From positions 1-64,000 of the forward strand of contig JAMLIO010000009.1 in NCBI GenBank assembly GCA_023954155.1: a stretch of 64,000 nt of DNA, in the 5' to 3' direction. The notes under the pieces are model-generated. The model was not told the origin of the DNA. It did no database searches and saw only the letters and a program-made list of their open reading frames with translations. The DNA comes from Pseudobdellovibrionaceae bacterium. GTDB taxonomy: Bacteria > Bdellovibrionota > Bdellovibrionia > Bdellovibrionales > UBA1609. Positions 56,759 through 64,000 of the stretch are shown piece after piece (within the stretch, counting starts at the first letter, position 1; each line of letters starts with the position of its first letter). The position numbers and the translations under genes are program-made.

Positions 56759-58780
56759 ATGTCTGATCCGATTTTAAATTCCAGTCTTTTTGACCAAGCC
56801 ATTAATTTTAGCAAGTTCACAGCTAAAGACTTAGCAGGGTCCCTCAAACAAAGTTTTGAGAAGGCTTTAAAACAAAGAGATGCTTTGATTGCGCCTCAAA
56901 CAGAAATCCGTTGGGATAACACCATGGGAACTCTTGAGAGTTGTGGTGAGGATTTAGAAAAAGTCCTTGCTGTGGTTTTCAACTTCTTTAGTGCGAACAC
57001 CAGTGATGACATTCAAAAGCTTGTGGAAGAGTATTCGCCATTGTTGTCTGAATATTCGAACTCCATCACTTTAAGCGACGAACTCTTTAAACGAGTTAAG
57101 TTTTTGTATGAAAGCCAAGGTAGCCTTAATCTCAACGCCGAACAGAAACAGCTTCTTAAGAAATCTTATGACGACTTTGTACGTAACGGCGCACTTTTAA
57201 GTGCAGAAAAAAAAGAAGAGCTTAAAAAGATCGACCGTGATCTTTCTGAACTGAGCCCTAAATTTTCAAAAAATGTTTTAGATGCCACAAACGCTTTTGT
57301 GCTGACTTTAAACAAAGAAGACCTAGAAGGACTTCCTGAGTCCGCCATTGAAGCCGCAGCCGCTGAAGCCGAGAGCCGTGGTCTGCAAGGACAATATGTC
57401 GTCACGTTAGATTTTCCTAGTTACTCCCCTTATATGAAGTATGCTAAAAATCGTGAGATCCGCCAGAAACTATTTATGGCTATGGCTCATCGTGCGTACA
57501 AAGATCAATTTGACAACCAAGAGACCATAAAAAATATGGTGAACCTAAGAAAACAAAAAGCACAAATTCTGGGCTTTAAAGACTATGCCGAATTTATTTT
57601 ATCTAACCGTATGGCTGAAACTCCACAAAAGGTTTTTGATTTTTTACTTAAATTAAACCAAGTGGCCTTACCCAAAGCCAAAGAAGAAATCAAGGAGATT
57701 GCCGATTTTGCTCAAGCCACCGATCAGGTTGAAATGCAGGAATGGGATTTTAGCTATTATGCAGAAAAATTCAAACAGAAAAAATTTGACTTCGATGCTG
57801 AAGAACTTCGCCCATATTTTAAATTAGAAAACGTTTTACGAGGCGCTTTTGACCATGCAGAAAAGCTTTATGGTATTGCATTTTATAAACGCGAAGACCT
57901 GCCCGTGTATCACCCTGATGTGACTGTGTATGAGGTCAAAGATGCTAAAACTCAAAACTACGTTGGGTTATTTTATGCAGACTTTTTCCCTCGTGCCACA
58001 AAACGTGGTGGGGCTTGGATGACCTCGTATCGTGATCAAGGCACATGGAATGGCGAAGTTAAACGCCCTCATATCAGTATTGTGTGCAACTTCACTAAAC
58101 CCACTCCGACCAAACCTTCCCTTTTAACTTTTATTGAAGTTCAAACCCTGTTCCATGAGTTTGGTCACTCTTTGCACGGCCTACTTTCTGACTGCCAATA
58201 CCGCAGCCTAGGAGGAACTAATGTATTGTGGGACTTTGTCGAGCTTCCATCGCAAATTATGGAAAACTGGACGCTTGAAAAGGAAAGTTTGCACCTCTTT
58301 GCCCGTCACTACGAAACTGGCGAGCTGATCCCTGATGAATTGATCCAAAAACTTCAAGCCAGCGAGAACTTCTTAAACGCTTATGCTTGTGTCCGTCAGT
58401 TTAATTTCGCGTATATGGATATGATCTGGCACACGCAACCTGATTTGAGCTTTAAGGATATCAACGAGTACGAAAAGGCCATGCTTAAAGACACCTTGCT
58501 CTTTAAGACTCACACAGGCTCTTCTTCTTGTGCTTTTTCTCATATCTTTGCTGGAGGCTATGCGGCTGGCTACTACTCTTATAAGTGGGCTGAGGTGCTG
58601 GATGCCGATGCCTTTGAGTTTTTTAAAGAAAAAGGGATCTTTAACTCCGATGTGGCCACCTCGTTCAAAGAGAACATCCTTTCTAAAGGCTCTACGGCAC
58701 ACCCCATGGAGCTTTACAAGAAGTTTCGTGGCCGAGAACCAGATGTTTCCGCGCTCTTAAGACGTGATGGCCTTATCTAG
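56759..58780 (+). CDS. M3-family oligopeptidase
   Basis: 673-residue zinc metallopeptidase of the thimet oligopeptidase / OpdA / Dcp group, which degrades short peptides. The zinc site is HEFGH (His466, Glu467, His470) in TLFHEFGHSLHGLLS; the third ligand is probably the Glu in WDFVELPSQIMENW. Other family motifs are YADFFPRATKRGGAWM and the C-terminal GGYAAGYYSYKWAEVLDADAF. No signal peptide is present, so it should be cytoplasmic. I chose the ATG at 56759, with AGGAGG six bases upstream. The open frame extends 35 codons further into the right arm of the palindromic element, which is not typical protein sequence. Its promoter must lie within or next to that element. Confidence 0.92.
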   Translation: MSDPILNSSLFDQAINFSKFTAKDLAGSLKQSFEKALKQRDALIAPQTEIRWDNTMGTLESCGEDLEKVLAVVFNFFSANTSDDIQKLVEEYSPLLSEYSNSITLSDELFKRVKFLYESQGSLNLNAEQKQLLKKSYDDFVRNGALLSAEKKEELKKIDRDLSELSPKFSKNVLDATNAFVLTLNKEDLEGLPESAIEAAAAEAESRGLQGQYVVTLDFPSYSPYMKYAKNREIRQKLFMAMAHRAYKDQFDNQETIKNMVNLRKQKAQILGFKDYAEFILSNRMAETPQKVFDFLLKLNQVALPKAKEEIKEIADFAQATDQVEMQEWDFSYYAEKFKQKKFDFDAEELRPYFKLENVLRGAFDHAEKLYGIAFYKREDLPVYHPDVTVYEVKDAKTQNYVGLFYADFFPRATKRGGAWMTSYRDQGTWNGEVKRPHISIVCNFTKPTPTKPSLLTFIEVQTLFHEFGHSLHGLLSDCQYRSLGGTNVLWDFVELPSQIMENWTLEKESLHLFARHYETGELIPDELIQKLQASENFLNAYACVRQFNFAYMDMIWHTQPDLSFKDINEYEKAMLKDTLLFKTHTGSSSCAFSHIFAGGYAAGYYSYKWAEVLDADAFEFFKEKGIFNSDVATSFKENILSKGSTAHPMELYKKFRGREPDVSALLRRDGLI

Positions 58781-58829
58781 GCTTTGCCTATTTTATGCTT
58801 ACAGTCGATTTTTAAGATTCCACCTTTCT

Positions 58830-58857
58830 ACTGGCCTTTTTAGGGCCAGTTTTATTA
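58830..58857 (+). terminator. Terminator of the oligopeptidase gene
   Basis: ACTGGCC (58830-58836) pairs with GGCCAGT (58844-58850) around a seven-base loop and runs into TTTTATTAT. It lies about 50 bases after the stop codon. Confidence 0.85.
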
Positions 58858-58894
58858 TAATCAGTGGTGTCCAAATTTATATTTGCAGGTGACC

Positions 58895-59731
58895 ATGGTT
58901 AAAAATATTTTAATTGTCTATCGTGACGATACTCCTCAAGCTGAAAAGCTCAGCCAAGATTTCAAACGCTACCTTTCAGGACAAAGCATTGATGTCGACA
59001 TTTTAAGTTACACGGAACTTAAAGATAAAGTGTGTGCTCAGGGTTATGATCTGGTTGTCGTTTTGGGAGGAGATGGGACTTACCTCTCTACCGTCCGTCA
59101 TTTGCATCCACATGACACACCCATCTTAGGAATTAACATGGGGTCTTTAGGTTTTTTAACAGAGGTTAAATTGGATGCGGCTTATGAAGCCCTTGATGCC
59201 GCGTTAAATGATAAACTTGAAAGACGCCCACGCACCATGATCGAGGTTCAGATTCAACATGCTAATAAAAGTATTTATGAAGATACTGCCCTTAACGATG
59301 TGGTGATTGAAAGAGGAGCGCGCTCACAACTGGTACGCATTCAAATTTACTCCCAGTCCAACTTAGTCCAAGATGTTAAAGCAGATGGACTGATCATCTC
59401 CACACCTACAGGAAGTACGGCCTACAACTTAGCTGCAGGTGGTCCTATCCTACACCCAGAGATGGCAGGGCTGGTAGTCACACCCGTGGCTCCCCACAAT
59501 TTGACCAGTCGACCGATTGTATTTCCCGACCATTTAGAACTTCGACTGCGTTTAGCCCCTGGCAATCAAACAGCACAACTCACTATTGATGGACGCAAAG
59601 TGGAAGCCATTACCGAACATGACACCATCATTCTTAAAAAATCCACTCACCAACATTTCGTTTTAAGAAAAAAAGGACACAATTATTTTGATCTGCTTCG
59701 CGAAAAACTAAAGTTTGGACAAAGAGACTAA
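58895..59731 (+). CDS. nadK: NAD kinase
   Basis: 278-residue ATP-NAD kinase that makes NADP. Motifs: VVVLGGDGTYLSTVRHL (GGDGT, with the catalytic Asp), GINMGSLGFLTEV, the NE/D pair as LNDVVIERG, and SPTGSTAYNLAAGGPILHP. The ATG at 58895 is used, with AGGTG four bases upstream; TTG at 58883 would add four residues. It is followed by recN after 25 bases, an order (nadK-recN) seen in many bacteria. Confidence 0.96.
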   Translation: MVKNILIVYRDDTPQAEKLSQDFKRYLSGQSIDVDILSYTELKDKVCAQGYDLVVVLGGDGTYLSTVRHLHPHDTPILGINMGSLGFLTEVKLDAAYEALDAALNDKLERRPRTMIEVQIQHANKSIYEDTALNDVVIERGARSQLVRIQIYSQSNLVQDVKADGLIISTPTGSTAYNLAAGGPILHPEMAGLVVTPVAPHNLTSRPIVFPDHLELRLRLAPGNQTAQLTIDGRKVEAITEHDTIILKKSTHQHFVLRKKGHNYFDLLREKLKFGQRD

Positions 59732-59756
59732 GATCACAAAGTAAGGAGGCTATCTT

Positions 59757-61439
59757 ATGTTAGTTGAACTACGAGTTAAAAACTTTGCACTGATTGATGA
59801 ACTCAACATTCAATTTAAAAAAGGCTTTAACGTTTTAAGTGGAGAAACAGGCTCAGGAAAGTCGATCTTACTTAAAAGTTTAGCCGTACTGATGGGAGCA
59901 CCTAGCTCAAATGATTTTGTCGGTCCATTTGGTGACACCGCCCAAGTCGAAGGTTTATTTGATGTCAGCGAGCGCCCTGACATTAAAGAGCGTTTAAATG
60001 AAATGGATCTTATGGATGGCGATGACCTGATCGTCAGAAGACAGCTGGGTAAAAAAAGCCGCGTGTATATCAATGGTTCTATGATCACTCTGACAGAGCT
60101 TAAAAATATCATCACCCCGATCTTAGAAATTGCAGGCCCCTTCTCGGCCCCACTGATGGAGATGACAGGGCAGCATGACACCAAACAGCTTTTATCCACC
60201 CACTACCATCGGTTTTTATTAGACCTCTTTGGTGGTGTGCAAAAGCATCTCGAAGAGTACCGCGTGGGGTTTGAGCACAGAAATAAATTGATCCAAGAGA
60301 CGGAAGAGTTAAAAAGCAAAGCCCACGAACGTCATCACCAGCTTGATTTTTTAAAGTATCAAATCCAAGAACTGGATCAGTTTAACTTTGATCCCGAAGC
60401 CGACGGAGACCTTAAAGAGCGCATTTCGCGATTAAAGAACAAACAAAAGCTGATCGATTTCTTAGCTTCTGCGGATTATGTTTTAAATCAAAGTTCAGAA
60501 TCTGTGCTTTCTGGCATTCATAAAATTCTTAAGACTTCGGAAGTGTTTGGTGATTCTTACGAAAAGATCAACGCCAGCATGGAAAACCTGCAAACAGCCA
60601 AAGCCATCATCGAAGATGTGTCCTTTGAGCTTTCTAACTTTGAAAGCCACGCCTTTTCTGACGAAGATAACCTTGATGCCTTAACCGAACGTTACACTAA
60701 ACTTAGAAGTCTACAAAAGAAATTCGGCGAGAGCATTGAAGAGTTTATGAATGCTCATGCTAAACTTAAAACTGAAATCGAAACTTTAGAAAGTCTAGAT
60801 GATATTCTTGCAAATAAAGAAGCAGAACTTAAAACTCTTGAAACTAAACTGCAAATGAAAGCCTCACAGATGCACGAACTGCGTCTGTTGGCCGCAAAAA
60901 ACATTGAGGTGAAGGTCAATGAACAATTGCAAGACCTCAATATGAAGGGTGTTTTATTTTTTGTAGGTCTTGAACGCTCAGGGGAACTAAACCGTTATGG
61001 AAGTTCAAAGGTGGAGTTTTTAGTAAAGACTCACAGTGAGTCCGAACTTAGGCCTTTGGCAAAAACAGCCAGTGGTGGGGAGTTAAGTCGGATTTTACTT
61101 TCTATCAAATCTGTTCTTGGCGAAAATGAATGGCCACGCACTTACCTGTTTGATGAAGTGGATACTGGTGTCAGTGGCCCTACGGCAGAATTAGTAGGCA
61201 AAAAGCTAAAAACATTAGCTTTTGATCAGCAAATTCTATGCGTCACACATCTTCCCCAAGTGGCGGCCTTAGGGGACCATCACTACGCCATTGAAAAACT
61301 AGTTCGTCAGGATAAAACCCAGATCAAAGTGCGTGAACTGAATAAAAATGAGCGGGTCACAGAAATTGCACGTTTGATGTCGGGCGAACATATTTCAGAG
61401 TCCAGTCGCCAACACGCTCAAAAGCTGTTAGGATACTAA
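59757..61439 (+). CDS. recN: DNA repair protein RecN
   Basis: 560-residue SMC-like ATPase for double-strand break repair. N-terminal VKNFALIDELNIQFKKGFNVLSGETGSGKS carries the Walker A (GETGSGKS). EMTGQHDTKQLL is the RecN QHD motif. The middle (about 160-390) is coiled coil. The signature is TASGGELSRILLSIK, and Walker B is YLFDEVDTGVSGPTA. THLPQVAALGDHHYAIEK is the typical switch region. AAGGAGG lies directly before the ATG. It is probably co-transcribed with nadK. Confidence 0.97.
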   Translation: MLVELRVKNFALIDELNIQFKKGFNVLSGETGSGKSILLKSLAVLMGAPSSNDFVGPFGDTAQVEGLFDVSERPDIKERLNEMDLMDGDDLIVRRQLGKKSRVYINGSMITLTELKNIITPILEIAGPFSAPLMEMTGQHDTKQLLSTHYHRFLLDLFGGVQKHLEEYRVGFEHRNKLIQETEELKSKAHERHHQLDFLKYQIQELDQFNFDPEADGDLKERISRLKNKQKLIDFLASADYVLNQSSESVLSGIHKILKTSEVFGDSYEKINASMENLQTAKAIIEDVSFELSNFESHAFSDEDNLDALTERYTKLRSLQKKFGESIEEFMNAHAKLKTEIETLESLDDILANKEAELKTLETKLQMKASQMHELRLLAAKNIEVKVNEQLQDLNMKGVLFFVGLERSGELNRYGSSKVEFLVKTHSESELRPLAKTASGGELSRILLSIKSVLGENEWPRTYLFDEVDTGVSGPTAELVGKKLKTLAFDQQILCVTHLPQVAALGDHHYAIEKLVRQDKTQIKVRELNKNERVTEIARLMSGEHISESSRQHAQKLLGY

Positions 61440-61477
61440 GAAGTTTTAAAGCTACTTTGTAGTTTTGGGAGCCTTTT

Positions 61478-62740
61478 TTGTTTCACATTAAAAATTCAAT
61501 GCTTGATGACCTCAAAGCGGGTCTTGTGGTTTCGCTTGTGGCTTTGCCTCTATGCTTAGGAATTGCTTTAGCCTCTGGAGCACCAGCACTTTCAGGACTG
61601 CTAGCTGGTATTATTGGTGGGCTTCTGATTGGAATACTCAGTCCTTCTCATGTTTCCGTCAGTGGGCCTGCGGCGGGTCTAACAGTGGTGGTCTTAGATG
61701 CCATTGCGGATATAGGTTCTTTTGCTGCTTTTTTACCTGCTCTGATTTTAGCAGGGTTGATCCAACTACTTATGGGGCTCTTTCGGCTTGGGAAAATTTC
61801 AAATTTCGTACACCACTGCGTAATTGAAGGTATGCTGTCAGCTATTGGCTTAATTCTGATCATCAAACAACTGCCCTATGTGATTGGCTCTTTAAGCCCC
61901 AAATACACAGAGATTTTTAATACCCCTGCACCTGACAATATAAACTTAGGAGCTTTTTTAATTGGGCTGATCTGTCTGATTTTTATTGCTGTTCACAATA
62001 CAACCTCTTTGAAAGATAAAAAATTTTTTAAACTTATTCCTTTATCAATGCTTTTGGTGGTTATAGCTTCGGTTTTAGCGTTTTTGTTTTCATTTTATTC
62101 TCCACTTCAATTATCTCAAAACTTATTCGTAGACCTCAGTGGAATTACGGGTGGTGCACAAGCGTTTTCTGCTTTGATCTTCCCTGACTTCTCACAAGGC
62201 TTTTCACTTAACATCATTAAATATGCCGTAGTTATGGCTTTAGTGGCCAGTCTTGAAACTCTTTTATGTGTTAAAGCCGCTGACCAAATCGACCCCCACA
62301 AGCGCTTTACCCCTCCAAATAAAGAATTATTTGCTCAAGGCATTGGTAATATATTTTCTGGATTTATCGGTGGGCTTCCCATAACTTCTGTCATTGTCAG
62401 AACCTCAGTGAATATTCAAGCGGGTGCCAAAACCAAGTGGGCCTCTGTCTTTCACGGCATAATTCTAATGATAGGACTCTTAGCTTTTCCCACTTTAATC
62501 ACCAAGATCCCTTTGGCGGTTCTGGCATGTATTTTAGTGCTTGCAGGTTATAATCTGGCTCACCCCAGACAGATCTCTTCAAGTGTGAAAAATGGGTTTT
62601 TATATGCCATTCCTTTCTTTGTCACTTTAACTATAGTGGTTTTTACAGACATCCTTATAGGAGTCATTGTAGGCCAGTGTGTCTCTATGGCTCTACGTTT
62701 TGGCTTTAAAGGATCACAAGAAAAGCTGAAACACACTTAA
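61478..62740 (+). CDS. SulP-family anion transporter without STAS domain
   Basis: 420 residues with about 10-12 membrane segments. SulP motifs are DLKAGLVVSLVALPLCLGIALASGAPALSGLLAG at the start, SVSGPAAGLTVVV, and NIFSGFIGGLPITSVIVRTSVNIQAGAKTK in the middle. The cytoplasmic STAS domain of about 130 residues that follows in most SulP proteins is missing. Bacterial members carry bicarbonate, sulphate or dicarboxylates; the ion cannot be read from the sequence. The start is uncertain: TTG at 61478 has GGGAG seven bases upstream, while ATG at 61499 has no binding site but fits the conserved N-terminus. Confidence 0.9.
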   Translation: MFHIKNSMLDDLKAGLVVSLVALPLCLGIALASGAPALSGLLAGIIGGLLIGILSPSHVSVSGPAAGLTVVVLDAIADIGSFAAFLPALILAGLIQLLMGLFRLGKISNFVHHCVIEGMLSAIGLILIIKQLPYVIGSLSPKYTEIFNTPAPDNINLGAFLIGLICLIFIAVHNTTSLKDKKFFKLIPLSMLLVVIASVLAFLFSFYSPLQLSQNLFVDLSGITGGAQAFSALIFPDFSQGFSLNIIKYAVVMALVASLETLLCVKAADQIDPHKRFTPPNKELFAQGIGNIFSGFIGGLPITSVIVRTSVNIQAGAKTKWASVFHGIILMIGLLAFPTLITKIPLAVLACILVLAGYNLAHPRQISSSVKNGFLYAIPFFVTLTIVVFTDILIGVIVGQCVSMALRFGFKGSQEKLKHT

Positions 62741-62964
62741 TCTTTTGTCCCCTATTGAAAAAACTCCATTTGCAGATTTTTTCTTGTGTTTACAAAAAAA
62801 TCGTATTAACACCCTTACACGCCGATTTTGATAAAGCTTGCGGGCGCACAGCTAAGCTTTAGAGACTCCATGTTAGAGGTTAAATCCCAAGCTGGACTCT
62901 ACACCGATTCAAGCCCCACTCTTATCAAATTTAACTTTTTAATCTTTTACAAGAGAAGAGATGA

Positions 62965-63891
62965 ATGAAAATCATTTGGGTATGGCTATTTAGTATTGGA
63001 GTAGGATTCAGCTCTGCCGCTTACGGCAAGACTTTACAATGTCAGTCCTATCTGAGCGAAAACAGTGCTCAGGTTTTACAACAGGTTAAAATTTTTGATC
63101 GTATTTATAAAAATGATTTTTTTGTATCGAGAACCTTTGACCGTTATACCAGTTTGCTTACATCCCCCCAAATTCCTCCTCTAATAGAGTTTTTAAGATC
63201 ATTGAAAGCTAAAGACATTTACCTTGATGCAGGAGCAGGTGAAGCCAAAGCCTTAGTGGAACTTATAAGGCGTACTCAAGAACTTGAACTTCCCCCATTG
63301 CAATATTTGGCCGTAGCCCTTAAAAGACCTGGATTCAGTGAGGGTTTTAAAAAATCCAATCCTCAAGCTCTGACGGAATTAGAGCAGCATCTTGTCACTT
63401 ATGCCAAACAGTTTCGTTATATTGATGGGGATCTTATTGAAAATTTAGTGGCTTCACCCAAGTCTGGGCTTTTTTCCTATCACAATAAAGTCAGTCTGAT
63501 CACAGACATCTATGGACCTTTTTCTTACACTTCAAAAATTGAAGATGTCTTGCTTGCGTATGCCTCTTTATTAAAGGTCGGCGGGAATGCCTTGATTCAC
63601 TTTTATGATCCAGGATTAAATTTTGTGAATAAAACCAAAAGAGGAACATCAAATAAAAGTAAAAATTTAGAACAAATGTCTCATTTAATTTCAGAATTGA
63701 CGCAAGGACGTTTGGAAGCCGTTGTGGTGAGCCCTCAACATGAAGGCAAGTGGCCTCAAACCCATCTGGCAATACTTTGGTTAAAAAAAGTTTCTGACTC
63801 CCCCACCCTGACACCACAATCGCATATTGAGCTTAAACATATTTATGACGAAGCCCCACCGATTAGGACTTATGAAGTGAGTTCAAAATAG
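62965..63891 (+). CDS. Exported protein with a methyltransferase-like motif
   Basis: 308 residues. A signal peptide (MKIIWVWLFSIGVGFSSAAYGKT) suggests export to the periplasm. The mature part nevertheless shows a Rossmann-methyltransferase arrangement: DIYLDAGAGEAKALVELI (about 89-106) has the glycine-rich motif I, then QYLAVALKRPG, VSLITDIYGPFSYTSK in the position of motif II/III, and LLKVGGNALIHFYDPG like the motif before the fifth strand. S-adenosylmethionine is not normally available in the periplasm, so it may bind something else or act after secretion. Similar exported proteins occur in Bdellovibrio-type genomes, but I cannot name one. A hairpin lies 30 bases after the stop. Confidence 0.65.
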   Translation: MKIIWVWLFSIGVGFSSAAYGKTLQCQSYLSENSAQVLQQVKIFDRIYKNDFFVSRTFDRYTSLLTSPQIPPLIEFLRSLKAKDIYLDAGAGEAKALVELIRRTQELELPPLQYLAVALKRPGFSEGFKKSNPQALTELEQHLVTYAKQFRYIDGDLIENLVASPKSGLFSYHNKVSLITDIYGPFSYTSKIEDVLLAYASLLKVGGNALIHFYDPGLNFVNKTKRGTSNKSKNLEQMSHLISELTQGRLEAVVVSPQHEGKWPQTHLAILWLKKVSDSPTLTPQSHIELKHIYDEAPPIRTYEVSSK

Positions 63892-63920
63892 TTTTATGCT
63901 AAAACAAATATTTAATATAA

Positions 63921-63948
63921 AAACTCCTCAAAATTATTTGAGGAGTTT
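63921..63948. terminator. Bidirectional-looking terminator hairpin
   Basis: A perfect 12-bp stem AAACTCCTCAAA / TTTGAGGAGTTT with an ATTA loop. On the minus strand it is followed by TTTTTATATT, on the plus strand only by TTTAACC. It ends the gene before it and probably a minus-strand gene beyond the window edge. Confidence 0.75.
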
Positions 63949-64000
63949 AACCATTTATAAAAAACCTAACAAGGTGACTTATACTCTAGTTGTCTGCGAT

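Noticed and set aside
56288-56847. Frames across the second palindromic element (56288-56653 plus, 56416-56847 minus, and the 35-codon extension of the peptidase from 56654)
   Set aside because: They translate the inverted arms and G-rich tract, giving near-identical odd peptides from both strands, as expected for a palindrome. The true peptidase start has a strong binding site at 56759.
62800-62830. Sigma-28 type promoter (GCCGATTT) ahead of the exported methyltransferase-like gene
   Set aside because: The -10-like box is present, but no TAAA -35 box stands at the right distance, so it is not claimed.

Overview
The window looks like chromosomal DNA of a predatory or predator-related bacterium of the Bdellovibrionota (Bdellovibrio / Pseudobdellovibrio type). 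This is inferred from the mix of diderm envelope genes (Mla lipid transport, PBP1C with an alpha-2-macroglobulin, many lipoproteins), a FliA-type flagellar sigma factor next to an RpoH-like factor, stand-alone Tad/Flp-type secretin and ATPase genes, low-to-moderate GC, and the absence of phage, plasmid or IS genes. The 16S gene at 28837-30348 would settle the assignment.

Layout. 1-4140: the tail of a probable OmpA/MotB-family protein (+), a structured intergenic region, then the minus-strand set purH, a GYF/TPR membrane protein, and cysE. 4197-11743 (all minus): a sensor-like membrane protein, a receiver/GAF/degenerate-GGDEF protein, alr, mlaE, mlaF and mlaD, with overlapping genes that suggest one transcript linking signalling, cell-wall D-alanine supply and phospholipid transport. 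11938-15281 (+): nadB with an internal minisatellite, an alpha/beta hydrolase, and a lipoprotein. 15278-21386 (minus): AddB-like and AddA-like recombination nucleases separated by a 12-copy tetranucleotide repeat. 21448-24793: an atypical response regulator, a VWA lipoprotein and two small envelope proteins. 24914-30510 (minus): a complete rrn operon (16S, tRNA-Ile, 23S, 5S) with recognisable processing stems, promoter and terminator. 31183-39448 (+): a giant thioester alpha-2-macroglobulin overlapping pbpC. 39508-42738: tRNA-Ala, a small unknown gene, a cupin and a Gly/Tyr-rich secreted protein. 42875-46442 (+): receiver-histidine kinase, CpaC-like secretin, CpaF ATPase. 46434-52301: aspS, a PHA-system-like small protein, an RpoH-like sigma factor, then fliA, an unknown gene and a FliL-like lipoprotein on the minus strand. 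52499-63891 (+): SPOR protein, PcrA/UvrD helicase, a small Cys-rich lipoprotein, M3 oligopeptidase, NAD kinase, RecN, a SulP transporter, and an exported protein with a methyltransferase-like motif.

The most unusual structure is a pair of elements at 55620-55800 and 56482-56698. Each has a nearly identical 91-bp self-folding core. Each core is enclosed by long perfect inverted arms (52 bp and 47 bp), and the arm sequence differs between the copies while staying perfectly self-complementary within each. The pair brackets a single small lipoprotein gene. I do not recognise this as a known element class. Smaller points of interest are the AACT repeat ahead of addA, the NadB minisatellite, the degenerate GGDEF site, a terminator with no matching gene near 30725, and a methyltransferase-like protein with a signal peptide.
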